Positions 9,024-17,589 of a stretch of 64,000 nt of DNA are shown piece by piece. Source of the DNA: Marinococcus sp. PL1-022. Its GTDB lineage: Bacteria; Bacillota; Bacilli; Bacillales; Marinococcaceae. Numbering within the stretch: the first letter of the stretch is position 1; the number at the start of each line of letters is the position of its first letter. The notes beneath the pieces are model-generated. The model saw only the letters and a list, made by a program, of their open reading frames with translations. It was not told where the DNA came from and did no database searches. Made by a program: the position numbers and the translations under genes. The DNA lies in NCBI RefSeq assembly GCF_033845285.1, contig NZ_JAWXCX010000001.1:1069495-1133494 (forward strand), given 5' to 3'.

Positions 9024-10380
9024 AACGGAGCCTTCCTATTCCCTCCGTTATACAGCTGCTGCCCTGCTCGAGCGGGTGGAGACCGGCCAGGCCTTCAGCC
9101 ACCTGCTGCTCTATCACGAGCTCGCCGGGAAAGCATGGTCGAGGGAGGATGCCGGCCTGCTGACCGAAATTGTTTACGGCACCCTGCGCCGCCAGAACAC
9201 CCTCGACTACGTGCTCGGGGTTTTTGTGAACAAACCGCTAACGAAGCTTGACGCCTGGGTACGCGTGCTTTTGCGCATGAGTGTGTATCAGATGCGCTAT
9301 CTTGACCGGGTGCCGGACCACGCCGTTGTGGATGAGGCGGTGAAAATCGCTAAGCAGCGGGGAAACAAAGGGGTGAGCGGTTTTGTGAACGGGGTGCTCC
9401 GCTCCCTTCAGCGCAAAGGATTTCCCGACACCTCTGCAATCAAAAATGCAGAGGAACGGTTGGCCGTCGATTACAGCCATCCGGCATGGATGCTGAAGGA
9501 GTGGCAGAACGCCTACGGAGAAGAAACAGCCCTCCGTATTGCCGAAGCAAACAATGTCACGCCAAAAACGAGCGTGCGGGTCTCCCCGGAGGCTGAACTC
9601 GAAGACGTGCAGGAAATGCTTGAGCAGGAAGGCATTCAGACAACCCGCGGGGCTATTGCGGAGAAAGCATTAATTGTAGAAAAAGGAAATGTTCTCGTCA
9701 CCGAAGCGTATCAGAACGGCTATATAACGGTGCAGGACGAAAGCTCCATGAAGGCCGGCGAAGCACTGAAGGTTGAAGAAAGCATGGATATTCTCGACGC
9801 CTGCGCCGCCCCGGGCGGAAAATCAACGGACCTGGCTGAGCGTACCGGACCGGGCGGAAGCGTGACCGCCCATGACCTGAGTGCAAAAAAGCTAAACCAG
9901 ATTGAAGAGCAGGCGGCAAGGCTGCAGCTTGAAAATATCGCAACTGCCGCCGGGGATGCACGTCAATTGACAACGACTTTTCCGGCGCGTACATTTGACC
10001 GGGTGCTCGTCGATGCTCCGTGCAGCGGACTTGGCGTTATCCGGAAAAAGCCCGAGCAGAAATGGGCCAAAAAAGCAGAGGATTTTGAACGCCTGCCGGA
10101 GATACAGCAGGAAATATTGAATGAAGCTGTAAGTATGTTACGATTTAATGGAAGGATTGTGTACAGCACATGTACCATTCGTCCAGAAGAGAACGAACAG
10201 GTGTGGGAAGCATTTTTGCACCGGCATCCAGAACTTACGCCAGACCATGAACTGACCGACAAACTAAACATTTCAGAAATAGAGCATTTTTCCAGCGACT
10301 ACGGATGGTGCACGATTCTTCCCTATGAATACGGCACAGACGGATTTTTCATTGCTGCGGCGGTAAAAAATAATCAGTAA
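9016..10380 (+). CDS. rsmB: 16S rRNA (cytosine-967-C5)-methyltransferase RsmB
   Basis: RsmB methylates C967 of 16S rRNA with SAM. The 454-residue protein has an N-terminal NusB-like RNA-binding domain (about 1-140). The Rossmann methyltransferase follows: SAM motif [12 protein letters not shown], motif [18 protein letters not shown] and the catalytic-cysteine motif YSTCTI. The ATG at 9016 follows AAAGGAGAGA and overlaps the fmt stop, indicating translational coupling. rlmN follows after 20 bases, so fmt, rsmB and rlmN look like one ribosome-maturation run. Confidence 0.95.
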   Translation: MNKTEPSYSLRYTAAALLERVETGQAFSHLLLYHELAGKAWSREDAGLLTEIVYGTLRRQNTLDYVLGVFVNKPLTKLDAWVRVLLRMSVYQMRYLDRVPDHAVVDEAVKIAKQRGNKGVSGFVNGVLRSLQRKGFPDTSAIKNAEERLAVDYSHPAWMLKEWQNAYGEETALRIAEANNVTPKTSVRVSPEAELEDVQEMLEQEGIQTTRGAIAEKALIVEKGNVLVTEAYQNGYITVQDESSMKAGEALKVEESMDILDACAAPGGKSTDLAERTGPGGSVTAHDLSAKKLNQIEEQAARLQLENIATAAGDARQLTTTFPARTFDRVLVDAPCSGLGVIRKKPEQKWAKKAEDFERLPEIQQEILNEAVSMLRFNGRIVYSTCTIRPEENEQVWEAFLHRHPELTPDHELTDKLNISEIEHFSSDYGWCTILPYEYGTDGFFIAAAVKNNQ

Positions 10381-10400
10381 GAAACGGAAGGAGCATAAGC

Positions 10401-11498
10401 ATGCAGATTTTAAAAAAGGAGGCGCCTGCCCCGCAAACGGACAGCCCCTCCATGTACAGCTTGAAATACGAGGAACTTGAACAATGGTTAAAAGAAAACG
10501 GGGAGCCGGCATTCCGGGCGAAGCAGCTGTTTGAATGGATGTATCAAAAGCGCTTAACCTCCTTTGAGGAAATGACCAACATCCCGAAAACGCTTCGCGA
10601 AAAGCTCGAAAGCACATTTACACTGACGACGTTAAAAGAGGTCATCCATCAGCAGTCCCAGGACGGCACGATTAAGATTTTGTTTGAGCTGCAGGACGGC
10701 TATACGATCGAAACCGTACTGATGAAGCATGATTACGGCTACAGCGTCTGTGTAACCACCCAGGTAGGCTGCCGGCTCGGCTGCACCTTCTGTGCTTCCA
10801 CACTCGGCGGCCTGAAAAGAAACCTCGAAGGCGGCGAAATTACCGCCCAGGTTCTTGAATCCCAGCGTCTGCTTGACGAAAGAGACGAACGTGTCAGTTC
10901 GATCGTTGTAATGGGAATCGGCGAGCCGTTCGATAACTACGACGGTCTGATGAACTTTCTGCGCGTAGTCAATCATAACGATGGTTTAAACATCGGTGCA
11001 CGTCACATTACCGTTTCCACCAGCGGGGTCGTGCCGCGCATTTATGATTTTGCCAACGAAAACATGCAGATCAATTTCGCAGTATCCCTTCACGCAGCGA
11101 ACACAGAAACCCGCAGCCGTCTGATGCCGATCAACCGCGCATGGGACGTCTCTGAGCTGATGGATTCGATCCGCTACTATCAGAAGAAAACGAACCGGAG
11201 AGTGACGTTTGAGTACGGATTGTTCGGCCAGGTAAACGACCAGAAAGAGGATGCAGACGAACTCGCTGACCTGATCGGTGATTTGAAATGCCACGTCAAT
11301 CTGATCCCTGTGAACGACGTTCCGGAAAGAAATTACGTGCGTACCACAAGAAATGACATTTTCGCGTTTGAAAAGGCATTAAAAGACCGCGGGGTGAACG
11401 TAACGATCCGGCGTGAGCAGGGGCACGATATCGATGCAGCCTGTGGACAGCTGCGTGCCAACCAGCGGAAGGAAGAAACGGAGGCTAATTCCCAGTGA
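10401..11498 (+). CDS. rlmN: Dual-specificity RNA methyltransferase RlmN (radical SAM)
   Basis: RlmN makes 2-methyladenosine at A2503 of 23S rRNA and at A37 of some tRNAs. The radical-SAM cluster cysteines are C124, C128 and C131 ([12 protein letters not shown]). The mechanistic C-terminal cysteine that forms the adduct is C348 (DIDAACGQL). The GEPFDNYDG segment binds SAM. Its 365 residues match the B. subtilis length (363). AAGGAG precedes the ATG at good distance. The last four bases overlap the GTG start of prpC. Confidence 0.97.
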   Translation: MQILKKEAPAPQTDSPSMYSLKYEELEQWLKENGEPAFRAKQLFEWMYQKRLTSFEEMTNIPKTLREKLESTFTLTTLKEVIHQQSQDGTIKILFELQDGYTIETVLMKHDYGYSVCVTTQVGCRLGCTFCASTLGGLKRNLEGGEITAQVLESQRLLDERDERVSSIVVMGIGEPFDNYDGLMNFLRVVNHNDGLNIGARHITVSTSGVVPRIYDFANENMQINFAVSLHAANTETRSRLMPINRAWDVSELMDSIRYYQKKTNRRVTFEYGLFGQVNDQKEDADELADLIGDLKCHVNLIPVNDVPERNYVRTTRNDIFAFEKALKDRGVNVTIRREQGHDIDAACGQLRANQRKEETEANSQ

Positions 11499-12244
11499 AC
11501 CATATGTTCTTAACAGACCGGGGGAAAATCCGTCCCCATAATGAAGATACCGGAGGCATTGTCACGCATGCTTCCGGCATTGTTTTAGCTGTCGTAGCCG
11601 ATGGAATGGGCGGTCACTCGGCCGGGGATGTGGCAAGTGCCATGGCCTATCAGACGTTAAAGGATGCATGGGAGGAAAACCCGTCTGTTGATTCCATTGA
11701 ACAGGCGTCCGAGTGGCTGACTGACAACATGATGAAAGCAAATGAAGCCATCATCCGCCACGCCGATCATTATCCGGAGCATGCGGGAATGGGAACGACC
11801 CTTGTCGCAGCTATCTGCCATCCGTCGTTTACCGTGACCGGAAATATCGGCGACAGCCGCAGCTACATCTGGACGGACCGTACTGTTCAGCAGCAGAGTG
11901 AAGACCACTCCCTTGTACAGGAGCTGTATAACAAGGGACAGATTTCAGCACTCGAAGCGGAGTCGCATCCGCAGAAAAATATATTAACGAAAGCACTCGG
12001 CACGGACCGCGGCCTTTCCCCTGACATCTACACGTATGAATGGGGCGAAGGGGACGGCGTGCTTCTTTGTACCGACGGGCTGACAAATAAGCTCGGTTCT
12101 GAAGACATGACCCGGATGCTCGATTCCCACAAACACCTTCGTGAAGGTGTGGAAGCAATGGTGCAGGCAGCTAACGACCGCGGAGGCGAAGACAATATAA
12201 CGATTGCGGTGGTATTGCGGGAGGAAGAGGTATGGACCAACTGA
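11495..12244 (+). CDS. prpC: PP2C-type serine/threonine protein phosphatase PrpC
   Basis: PrpC is the partner phosphatase of the PrkC kinase; it removes phosphate from Ser/Thr of PrkC and its targets with two metal ions. The 249-residue protein has the PP2C motifs in order: RPHNEDTG with the metal-binding Asp, [32 protein letters not shown] and GGEDNITI. The start is GTG at 11495, ten bases after GGAGG at 11480-11484, overlapping the rlmN stop; an ATG at 11504 is too far from that site. It overlaps prkC by 13 bases, so phosphatase and kinase are coupled. Confidence 0.95.
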   Translation: MNHMFLTDRGKIRPHNEDTGGIVTHASGIVLAVVADGMGGHSAGDVASAMAYQTLKDAWEENPSVDSIEQASEWLTDNMMKANEAIIRHADHYPEHAGMGTTLVAAICHPSFTVTGNIGDSRSYIWTDRTVQQQSEDHSLVQELYNKGQISALEAESHPQKNILTKALGTDRGLSPDIYTYEWGEGDGVLLCTDGLTNKLGSEDMTRMLDSHKHLREGVEAMVQAANDRGGEDNITIAVVLREEEVWTN

Positions 12245-13440
12245 TCGGACGCCGTATCAGTGACCGTTATCATATTAAGCGCCTCCTTGGAAGCGGCGGT
12301 ATGGCGTACGTGTATCTCGGAGAGGATATGATTTTGGAACGGCTGGTGGCAATTAAAATTCTTCAGCCGCAGTTTAACGGCGATGAGGAATTTCTGCAGC
12401 GTTTCCGGCGGGAATCCCGGGCAGCCACTATTCTGGGCCACAGAAACACGGTCAATATTTATGACGTTGGCGAAGAACGGGAACTGCATTATATTGTCAT
12501 GGAATACGTGGAGGGCCAGACGGTGAAGGAAATGATCCGTCTGCATGGGCCTCTGCCGCTTGAACAGGCGGTCCATATGACCAAGCAGCTGCTTGAGGCA
12601 TTGATGCAGGCGCACAGCCATGGCATCATCCACCGGGACATTAAGCCCCACAATCTTCTTTCTAACGACCGCGGGGAAATAAAAGTAGCTGATTTTGGTA
12701 TTGCCCGTGCTGCGTCTGCTTCTACGATCACGCAGACTAATACGATGATGGGGTCCGTGCATTATATTTCGCCGGAGCAGGCCAGAGGCGGCATGGTAAG
12801 TGCGCGCTCGGACATCTATGCAGCCGGTGTCGTTCTGTTTGAAATGGTAACCGGGATGGTTCCCTACAATGCAGAATCCGCCGTGAGTATTGCTTTAAAA
12901 CATATCCAGGAGCCGCTTCCGGATCCTGCACAGCTCCGGCAGGGCCTGCCGCAGAGTCTGTCGAACGTTATTTTAAAAGCTGCGGCGAAAAGCCCGGATG
13001 ACCGTTACGCGAGCGCCGAAGAAATGTATGAGGATATCCGTTCTGCGCTGTCGGACGAGAGAAGAAGCGAACGCCCTTATTTCATCCAGAACGGTTATGC
13101 CAATGCCCATGATCGGGAATGGGCGGATCCCCAGGCGGCTGAAGAGGATACGATGGTAGCAGCGCCGGCTGTTCAAAAAGAGGATCAGAGTGCTCCCGGC
13201 CCGGAAACGACAGTGGACCGGCAGTCGGAAAAAACGAAAAAATGGCCGTATGTTGTGGCCTGTATACTCGTATTTTCAGGAGCAGCCTTTTTCTACTGGC
13301 TGCTTCCAGAGATGTTTGTGGTAAGCGGTGCTGTGAAAGTATTTCCCTTAGTGCAGACAACAGGGTGGAACGTGGCTGATGCAGAGCCGGTTCAAGTATT
13401 ACAAGAAGGGGCGAAGGTATGGCGACAGGTCGAATTGTAA
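12232..13440 (+). CDS. prkC: Membrane Ser/Thr kinase PrkC-like, lacking PASTA repeats
   Basis: PrkC is a Hanks-type kinase. In B. subtilis (about 648 residues) it senses muropeptides with three extracellular PASTA repeats. The kinase domain is complete: glycine loop LLGSGGMAYVY, catalytic HRDIKPHN from residue 134, DFG at 154 and the activation loop TITQTNTMMGSVHYISPEQARGG. A linker and one transmembrane helix follow (about 338-359). Only about 42 residues remain outside, against some 290 in B. subtilis. The end ([14 protein letters not shown]) resembles the last strand of a PASTA unit. The stop lies inside the start of rsgA (22-base overlap), so no room is left for repeats. The kinase should be active but its ligand sensing cannot be of the usual kind. 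Confidence 0.9.
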   Translation: MDQLIGRRISDRYHIKRLLGSGGMAYVYLGEDMILERLVAIKILQPQFNGDEEFLQRFRRESRAATILGHRNTVNIYDVGEERELHYIVMEYVEGQTVKEMIRLHGPLPLEQAVHMTKQLLEALMQAHSHGIIHRDIKPHNLLSNDRGEIKVADFGIARAASASTITQTNTMMGSVHYISPEQARGGMVSARSDIYAAGVVLFEMVTGMVPYNAESAVSIALKHIQEPLPDPAQLRQGLPQSLSNVILKAAAKSPDDRYASAEEMYEDIRSALSDERRSERPYFIQNGYANAHDREWADPQAAEEDTMVAAPAVQKEDQSAPGPETTVDRQSEKTKKWPYVVACILVFSGAAFFYWLLPEMFVVSGAVKVFPLVQTTGWNVADAEPVQVLQEGAKVWRQVEL

Positions 13441-14300
13441 AAGCAGTCAGCGGTTTCTACTATGTAGATAGTGAAGAAGGGTATTTCCAGTGCCGGGGCC
13501 GCGGACTGTTCCGCAAACAGAAAATCAAACCGCTTGTAGGTGATTTTGTACGGTTTGAAGCAGAAAATCATACAGACGGATACGTACTCGAAATTAAAGA
13601 ACGCAGTAATGAACTGGTGCGCCCGCCGGTCGCAAATATTGACCAGGCGCTGCTTATATTTTCCGCTGTCGAGCCCGATTTTTCCACCTGGCTGCTCGAC
13701 CGTTTTCTTGTGCACGTGGAAAACGAAGAAATTCAGCCGGTGATTTTGGTGAGTAAATGGGATAAAGCAGACGAGGCAAAAAAAGAGACGCTGCGGGTTA
13801 TTCAGAAGGATTATGAGCATATCGGGTATCCGTTTCACTTTTACTCGACGAAAACAGGCGAAGGCCTCGAGGAGGCAGCCGCTTATTTCCCAGAGAAGTA
13901 TTCTCTATTGTCCGGGCAGTCGGGAGTGGGGAAATCCTCGCTGTTGAACGCGGTAGCGCCTGACCTTGATCTTGAGACAGCGAACATTTCCGGAGCGCTC
14001 GGGCGTGGAAAGCATACGACAAGGCATGTGGAGTTTCTGCGGGTGAATGACGGATGGGTGGCAGATACGCCAGGATTCAGCTCGCTTGATTTTGGCTCAA
14101 TCACAGCTGAAGATCTTGATATCTGTTTTCCGGAAATGCGGGCAAGAATGCCTGACTGCAAGTTCCGCGGTTGCTCCCACAGGCAGGAGCCGGGCTGCGC
14201 CATACGGCTAGACGTGGAAGAAGGACGTATTCCGTCCCATCGCTACGAGCATTATAAACAGTTCCACGAAGAAATTTCATCCACTCCGAGGAGGTATTAA
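13419..14300 (+). CDS. rsgA: Ribosome small-subunit biogenesis GTPase RsgA (CpgA)
   Basis: RsgA is a circularly permuted GTPase that helps mature the 30S subunit. The 293-residue protein has an N-terminal OB fold ([16 protein letters not shown]). The G4 motif comes before G1: VSKWDKA, with Ser where Asn or Thr is common. P-loop [12 protein letters not shown] is near 166-177 and DTPGFSS is G3. A C-terminal zinc knuckle follows ([14 protein letters not shown]). The ATG at 13419 lies inside prkC and follows GAAGGGGCGAAGG. The stop overlaps the rpe start. In B. subtilis rpe and thiN follow; thiN is absent here. Confidence 0.96.
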   Translation: MATGRIVKAVSGFYYVDSEEGYFQCRGRGLFRKQKIKPLVGDFVRFEAENHTDGYVLEIKERSNELVRPPVANIDQALLIFSAVEPDFSTWLLDRFLVHVENEEIQPVILVSKWDKADEAKKETLRVIQKDYEHIGYPFHFYSTKTGEGLEEAAAYFPEKYSLLSGQSGVGKSSLLNAVAPDLDLETANISGALGRGKHTTRHVEFLRVNDGWVADTPGFSSLDFGSITAEDLDICFPEMRARMPDCKFRGCSHRQEPGCAIRLDVEEGRIPSHRYEHYKQFHEEISSTPRRY

Positions 14301-14947
14301 TGATGATAAAAATAGCGCCTTCTATCCTGTCAGCTGATTTTGCGGACTTGGGCCGGGCGGTGAAGGAAATTGACGAAGCCGGGGCGGATTACATACATAT
14401 CGATGTCATGGACGGCCACTTCGTTCCGAACATCACGTTCGGGCTTCCGGTTATCGAAGCAATTCGCCCGTACAGTGATAAACCGTTTGACGTGCATTTA
14501 ATGATTGAAAAACCGGAACGCTATATTGCAGATTTTGCCCGGGCGGGGGCCGACATCATTTCGGTGCATGTGGAAGCATGCCCCCACGTGCACCGTACAA
14601 TCCAGCAGATTAAAGAAGCCGGCTGCCGGGCCGGTGTAGTGTTAAACCCGGCAACACCGGTGGAAATGGTCACCCATATTTTGCCGGATGTGGATCTTGT
14701 GCTTTTAATGACTGTGAATCCGGGCTTTGGCGGCCAGGCGTTTATTCCAAACGTACTCGACAAAATCAGGGCAGTGAAAAAGGCGGCGGATGTCGTTAAT
14801 CCGGAGCTCGAGATTGAAGTGGATGGCGGAGTCACCCGGGAAACAGCGAAAGATTGTCTTGAAGCCGGAGCAAATGTGCTTGTGTCGGGCTCGGCTCTAT
14901 TCAGGCAGGAGGATAAAGCAAAGGCGATCAAAGAATTAAAACAGTAA
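14300..14947 (+). CDS. rpe: Ribulose-phosphate 3-epimerase
   Basis: Rpe interconverts ribulose 5-phosphate and xylulose 5-phosphate in the pentose phosphate pathway. The 215-residue TIM barrel shows [14 protein letters not shown], the metal-binding [19 protein letters not shown], the catalytic loop [13 protein letters not shown] and VDGGVT with the second catalytic Asp. Two ATG codons stand in tandem (14300, 14303) behind GAGGAGG; either gives a normal N-terminus. A bidirectional terminator follows, ending the long fmt-to-rpe run. Confidence 0.97.
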   Translation: MMIKIAPSILSADFADLGRAVKEIDEAGADYIHIDVMDGHFVPNITFGLPVIEAIRPYSDKPFDVHLMIEKPERYIADFARAGADIISVHVEACPHVHRTIQQIKEAGCRAGVVLNPATPVEMVTHILPDVDLVLLMTVNPGFGGQAFIPNVLDKIRAVKKAADVVNPELEIEVDGGVTRETAKDCLEAGANVLVSGSALFRQEDKAKAIKELKQ

Positions 14948-14979
14948 ATAATATTATTATGTAAACTGAAAAAACCTAT

Positions 14980-15008
14980 AAAAAAAGCGGCGCTTTAGCC
15001 GCTTTTTG
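14980..15008. terminator. Bidirectional terminator between rpe and rpmB
   Basis: AGCGGC (14986-14991) pairs with GCCGCT (14998-15003) across a six-base loop, with six A bases on the left and five T bases on the right. It serves rpe on the plus strand and rpmB on the minus strand. Confidence 0.88.
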
Positions 15009-15010
15009 CT

Positions 15011-15199
15011 TTATACGCGTGTGACTTTACCGGATTTTAATGCTCTCGCGGAAACGTATACGCGTTTTGGCTTACCGTTTACAAGAATACGGACTTTTTG
15101 CACGTTAGCTCCCCAACGGCGTTTCGTTGCATTGTTGGCGTGAGAACGGTTATTTCCAGCTTTAGGGCCTTTCCCTGTTACATAGCACTTGCGGGACAT
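15011..15199 (-). CDS. rpmB: 50S ribosomal protein L28
   Basis: L28 is a small 50S protein. The 62-residue product ([21 protein letters not shown] ... [21 protein letters not shown]) follows B. subtilis L28 closely and has the same length. It has the single Cys at position 5 rather than the four-cysteine zinc version. A perfect AAGGAGGTG precedes the ATG on the minus strand; an upstream in-frame start would add ten residues before that ribosome-binding site. The reversed orientation against the rest of the cluster is also found in B. subtilis. Confidence 0.96.
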   Translation of the reverse strand: MSRKCYVTGKGPKAGNNRSHANNATKRRWGANVQKVRILVNGKPKRVYVSARALKSGKVTRV

Positions 15200-15247
15200 A
15201 TGCGGCACCTCCTTATTAATATCAAACAAAATTACCCATACTCAAAT

Positions 15248-15276
15248 ATATTAGCACAGAGCCTGTACACACGCAA
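15248..15276 (-). promoter_or_regulatory. Probable sigma-A promoter of rpmB
   Basis: On the minus strand TTGCGT (15276-15271) and TAATAT (15253-15248) are 17 bases apart, and the -10 carries a TGC extension. Transcription would start about 45 bases before the rpmB ATG. Confidence 0.6.
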
Positions 15277-15411
15277 TGTTGATTCACCAAAAATACAATT
15301 ATGCTTTTCTTTTAAGGCAAACGTGGTTATAGTGATAATGGCAGAGTTTACTTTGAAAAGAAGCTGGATTGTCCGGGGATTGCGGGCGTCTGGAAAGGAA
15401 GGAAACGAGAC

Positions 15412-15780
15412 ATGAGCTTCGAAATATATTCGTCAAACGGAACCATCGATATCACACTCGAAGTGCTTGCCACTGCTGTGGGAGCGGCAGCCATGGACTG
15501 CTACGGCATCGTAGGCATGGCGTCCAGAAAACATTTTAAGGACAATTTGTCGGAACTGCTGCGAAGAGAAAATTATTCCAGGGGAGTAGTTGTTCGGGAA
15601 GAGAACGATCTTATCTATATTGATATGTATATTATCGTAAGCTATGGTACGAAAATTTCTGAAGTGGCTCATAATGTGCAGCGGAAAGTAAAGTACCAGC
15701 TGCATAAAATGCTTGGGCTGGATGTGGCTGCTGTGAATGTATATGTACAGGGTGTCCAGATTGAATCAGCCTTACCATAG
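15412..15780 (+). CDS. yloU: Asp23/Gls24 family envelope stress response protein YloU
   Basis: Asp23/Gls24 proteins are small cytosolic or membrane-anchored proteins linked to envelope stress; the molecular role is not settled. The 122-residue product has the domain pattern: SSNGTIDITLEVLATAVGAAAMDCYGIVGMAS, then VVREENDLIYIDMYIIVSYGTKISEVAHNVQRKV and a C-terminal VAAVNVYVQGVQI. GGAAGGAAACGAG lies just before the ATG. yloV follows after 27 bases, the conserved pair in Bacillus. The 15200-15411 gap upstream holds the rpmB promoter; the promoter of yloU itself is not clear. Confidence 0.93.
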   Translation: MSFEIYSSNGTIDITLEVLATAVGAAAMDCYGIVGMASRKHFKDNLSELLRRENYSRGVVVREENDLIYIDMYIIVSYGTKISEVAHNVQRKVKYQLHKMLGLDVAAVNVYVQGVQIESALP

Positions 15781-15807
15781 GAAGAGACGGATGAAGGAGA
15801 GAGAAAA

Positions 15808-17457
15808 ATGGATCAATTAGTACGCGGTCCTGAGCTGGGAAGGATGCTGAAGCAGGGAGCTTCTGCACTGCAAAAACACAGCAAAGAGGTAGACGCAATG
15901 AATGTGTTTCCAGTTCCGGATGGGGATACAGGCACCAATATGAGCTTGACGATCCGCTCGGGCGTTGAGCAGCTCCAGGAGAACGATCATGCCGGGGACA
16001 CGGCCAAGCGTTTTTCCAAAGGGCTGCTGATGGGCGCGCGGGGGAACTCCGGCGTTATTTTGTCACAGCTGTTCCGTGGCTTTGCCAAATCGATGGAAAA
16101 AAAAGCTGAGCTGCGTACAGAGGACGTGGCAGAAGCTTTTGAGCAGGGAGTGGATGCTGCGTACCGGGCAGTAATGAAACCGGTGGAAGGAACAATCCTC
16201 ACGGTGGCCAGGGAAGCTTCTCTGGCTATGAAAAATGAACATGATGCCAGCGGGCTTGGGCTTGAGGAGTGGATGAGGCGGTTTTTGAAAGCGGCAAAGG
16301 AAGCGCTTGCGTACACGCCGGAGCAGCTGCCGGTTCTAAAGGAGGTTGGTGTGGTTGACTCTGGTGGCCAGGGGCTTGTGTACATATATGAAGGGATGCT
16401 GCACGCGCTCACCGGGGAGGAGGAGGAAGAAGGAGAATCCGCGCCTTCGCTCGACCAGCTTGTAAAGCTTGAGCACCATAAAGATCCGGCCGCCCATGGC
16501 GGAGCCGAAGCTATTACGTACGGCTACTGTACCGAAGTGATGGTCCGCTTTGCAGGCAGTGAACCCTCCTTTCAGGAAGAAGCCTTCCGGGAGGAGCTTT
16601 CGGCCCACGGGGATTCCCTTTTGGTGGTCTGCGATGAAGAGCTGCTGAAGGTTCATATTCACGCCGAAGAACCAGGGAAAATTCTGGAAAAATCCCAGCG
16701 TTACGGGGAACTGATTCATATAAAAATCGAAAATATGCGCGAACAGAACCGTGCCCTGCAGCAGCAGGGCCCCTCGGCCGGGGAAGAGGCCGTGTCCTTA
16801 GTGCCATACGGCTTTGTGACTGTGACAACCGGCGACGGGATAGCTGCGCTTTTTGAAAGCCTCGGAGTGCAGGAGGTCGTCCACGGCGGGCAGTCGATGA
16901 ACCCGAGCACCGAAGACCTTCTCGAGGCAGTCAGCCGGGTTCAGGCGGAGCATGTGTTTTTACTGCCGAATAACGGCAACATTGTGATGGCTGCCGAGCA
17001 GGCAGCAGACATCAGCGACAAGCAGGTAACGGTTATTCCAACCAAAACGGTTCCACAGGGGCTTGCCGGGATGCTTGCATTTGATGACACAAAAGACGCT
17101 GAGGCAAATAAAGAAGCAATGAAAGAAGCCACCCGGTACGTTAAATCCGGCCAGATCACCCACGCCGTCAGGGAAACAAGTATTGACGGAAAGAAGATTC
17201 AGGAAGGCGATTTTATGGGCATCTGGGAAAAGGACATTGTTACTGTCCACCAGGAGATGAAACAGGCCTTTCAGGAGCTGCTTGCACAGATGGTGGACAG
17301 CGATAGTGAAATTATTACGCTGATCAGTGGAGAAGATGTGAGCGAAAAGCAGGCGGATGAACTTGCCGCAGAGATTGAGCAGGCGTACCCTGATGTGGAA
17401 ATAGAAACACATACAGGCGGACAGCCGCTGTACCAGTATATTGTTTCCGTAGAATAA
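15808..17457 (+). CDS. yloV: DAK2/DegV-fusion kinase YloV (FakA-like fatty acid kinase)
   Basis: FakA-type proteins phosphorylate fatty acids presented by a FakB (DegV) partner; this 549-residue protein is the B. subtilis YloV ortholog. The N-terminal DhaL nucleotide-binding domain shows MNVFPVPDGDTGTNMSLT, with metal-binding aspartates, and LLMGARGNSGVILSQLFRG. A middle domain contains VVDSGGQGLVYIYEGM, and the C-terminal DegV-like domain ends the protein (HVFLLPNNGNIVMAA). GGAGAGA precedes the ATG. No fakB is nearby. In B. subtilis sdaAB and sdaAA separate it from recG; here they are absent. Confidence 0.92.
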   Translation: MDQLVRGPELGRMLKQGASALQKHSKEVDAMNVFPVPDGDTGTNMSLTIRSGVEQLQENDHAGDTAKRFSKGLLMGARGNSGVILSQLFRGFAKSMEKKAELRTEDVAEAFEQGVDAAYRAVMKPVEGTILTVAREASLAMKNEHDASGLGLEEWMRRFLKAAKEALAYTPEQLPVLKEVGVVDSGGQGLVYIYEGMLHALTGEEEEEGESAPSLDQLVKLEHHKDPAAHGGAEAITYGYCTEVMVRFAGSEPSFQEEAFREELSAHGDSLLVVCDEELLKVHIHAEEPGKILEKSQRYGELIHIKIENMREQNRALQQQGPSAGEEAVSLVPYGFVTVTTGDGIAALFESLGVQEVVHGGQSMNPSTEDLLEAVSRVQAEHVFLLPNNGNIVMAAEQAADISDKQVTVIPTKTVPQGLAGMLAFDDTKDAEANKEAMKEATRYVKSGQITHAVRETSIDGKKIQEGDFMGIWEKDIVTVHQEMKQAFQELLAQMVDSDSEIITLISGEDVSEKQADELAAEIEQAYPDVEIETHTGGQPLYQYIVSVE

Positions 17458-17482
17458 GCTGCCCCGGGCGGCTTATTTTTTT
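17456..17482 (+). terminator. Terminator after yloV
   Basis: AAGCTGCC (17456-17463) pairs with GGCGGCTT (17467-17474, one G-T pair) around a short loop, followed by ATTTTTTT. The stem begins in the yloV stop codon. Confidence 0.85.
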
Positions 17483-17500
17483 GTATAACGCGCAGCAGTA

Positions 17501-17520
17501 CCTCTTTCGCGCGAAAAAGG
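17501..17520. promoter_or_regulatory. Near-perfect 20-bp palindrome upstream of recG
   Basis: CCTCTTTCGCGCGAAAAAGG is an inverted repeat with one mismatched pair and a CGCG centre. It sits where a -35 box would be for the TATAAT at 17528-17533. There is no T-run, so it looks more like an operator than a terminator. A second TATAAT is at 17554-17559; neither has a convincing -35. Confidence 0.45.
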
Positions 17521-17589
17521 AAACGTATATAATGAAAGGTGAACAACCGTTCGTATAATACAGCAAAAGCAGGAAGGAAGGGACGGTTT

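Noticed and set aside
15338-15415. A 25-codon ORF (MAEFTLKRSW...) ending in an ATGA overlap with yloU, of similar size and place to spoVM
   Set aside because: Only four residues match SpoVM in a gapless comparison, the conserved Pro9 is missing, there is no ribosome-binding site, and the ATG overlaps a possible -10 box for yloU.
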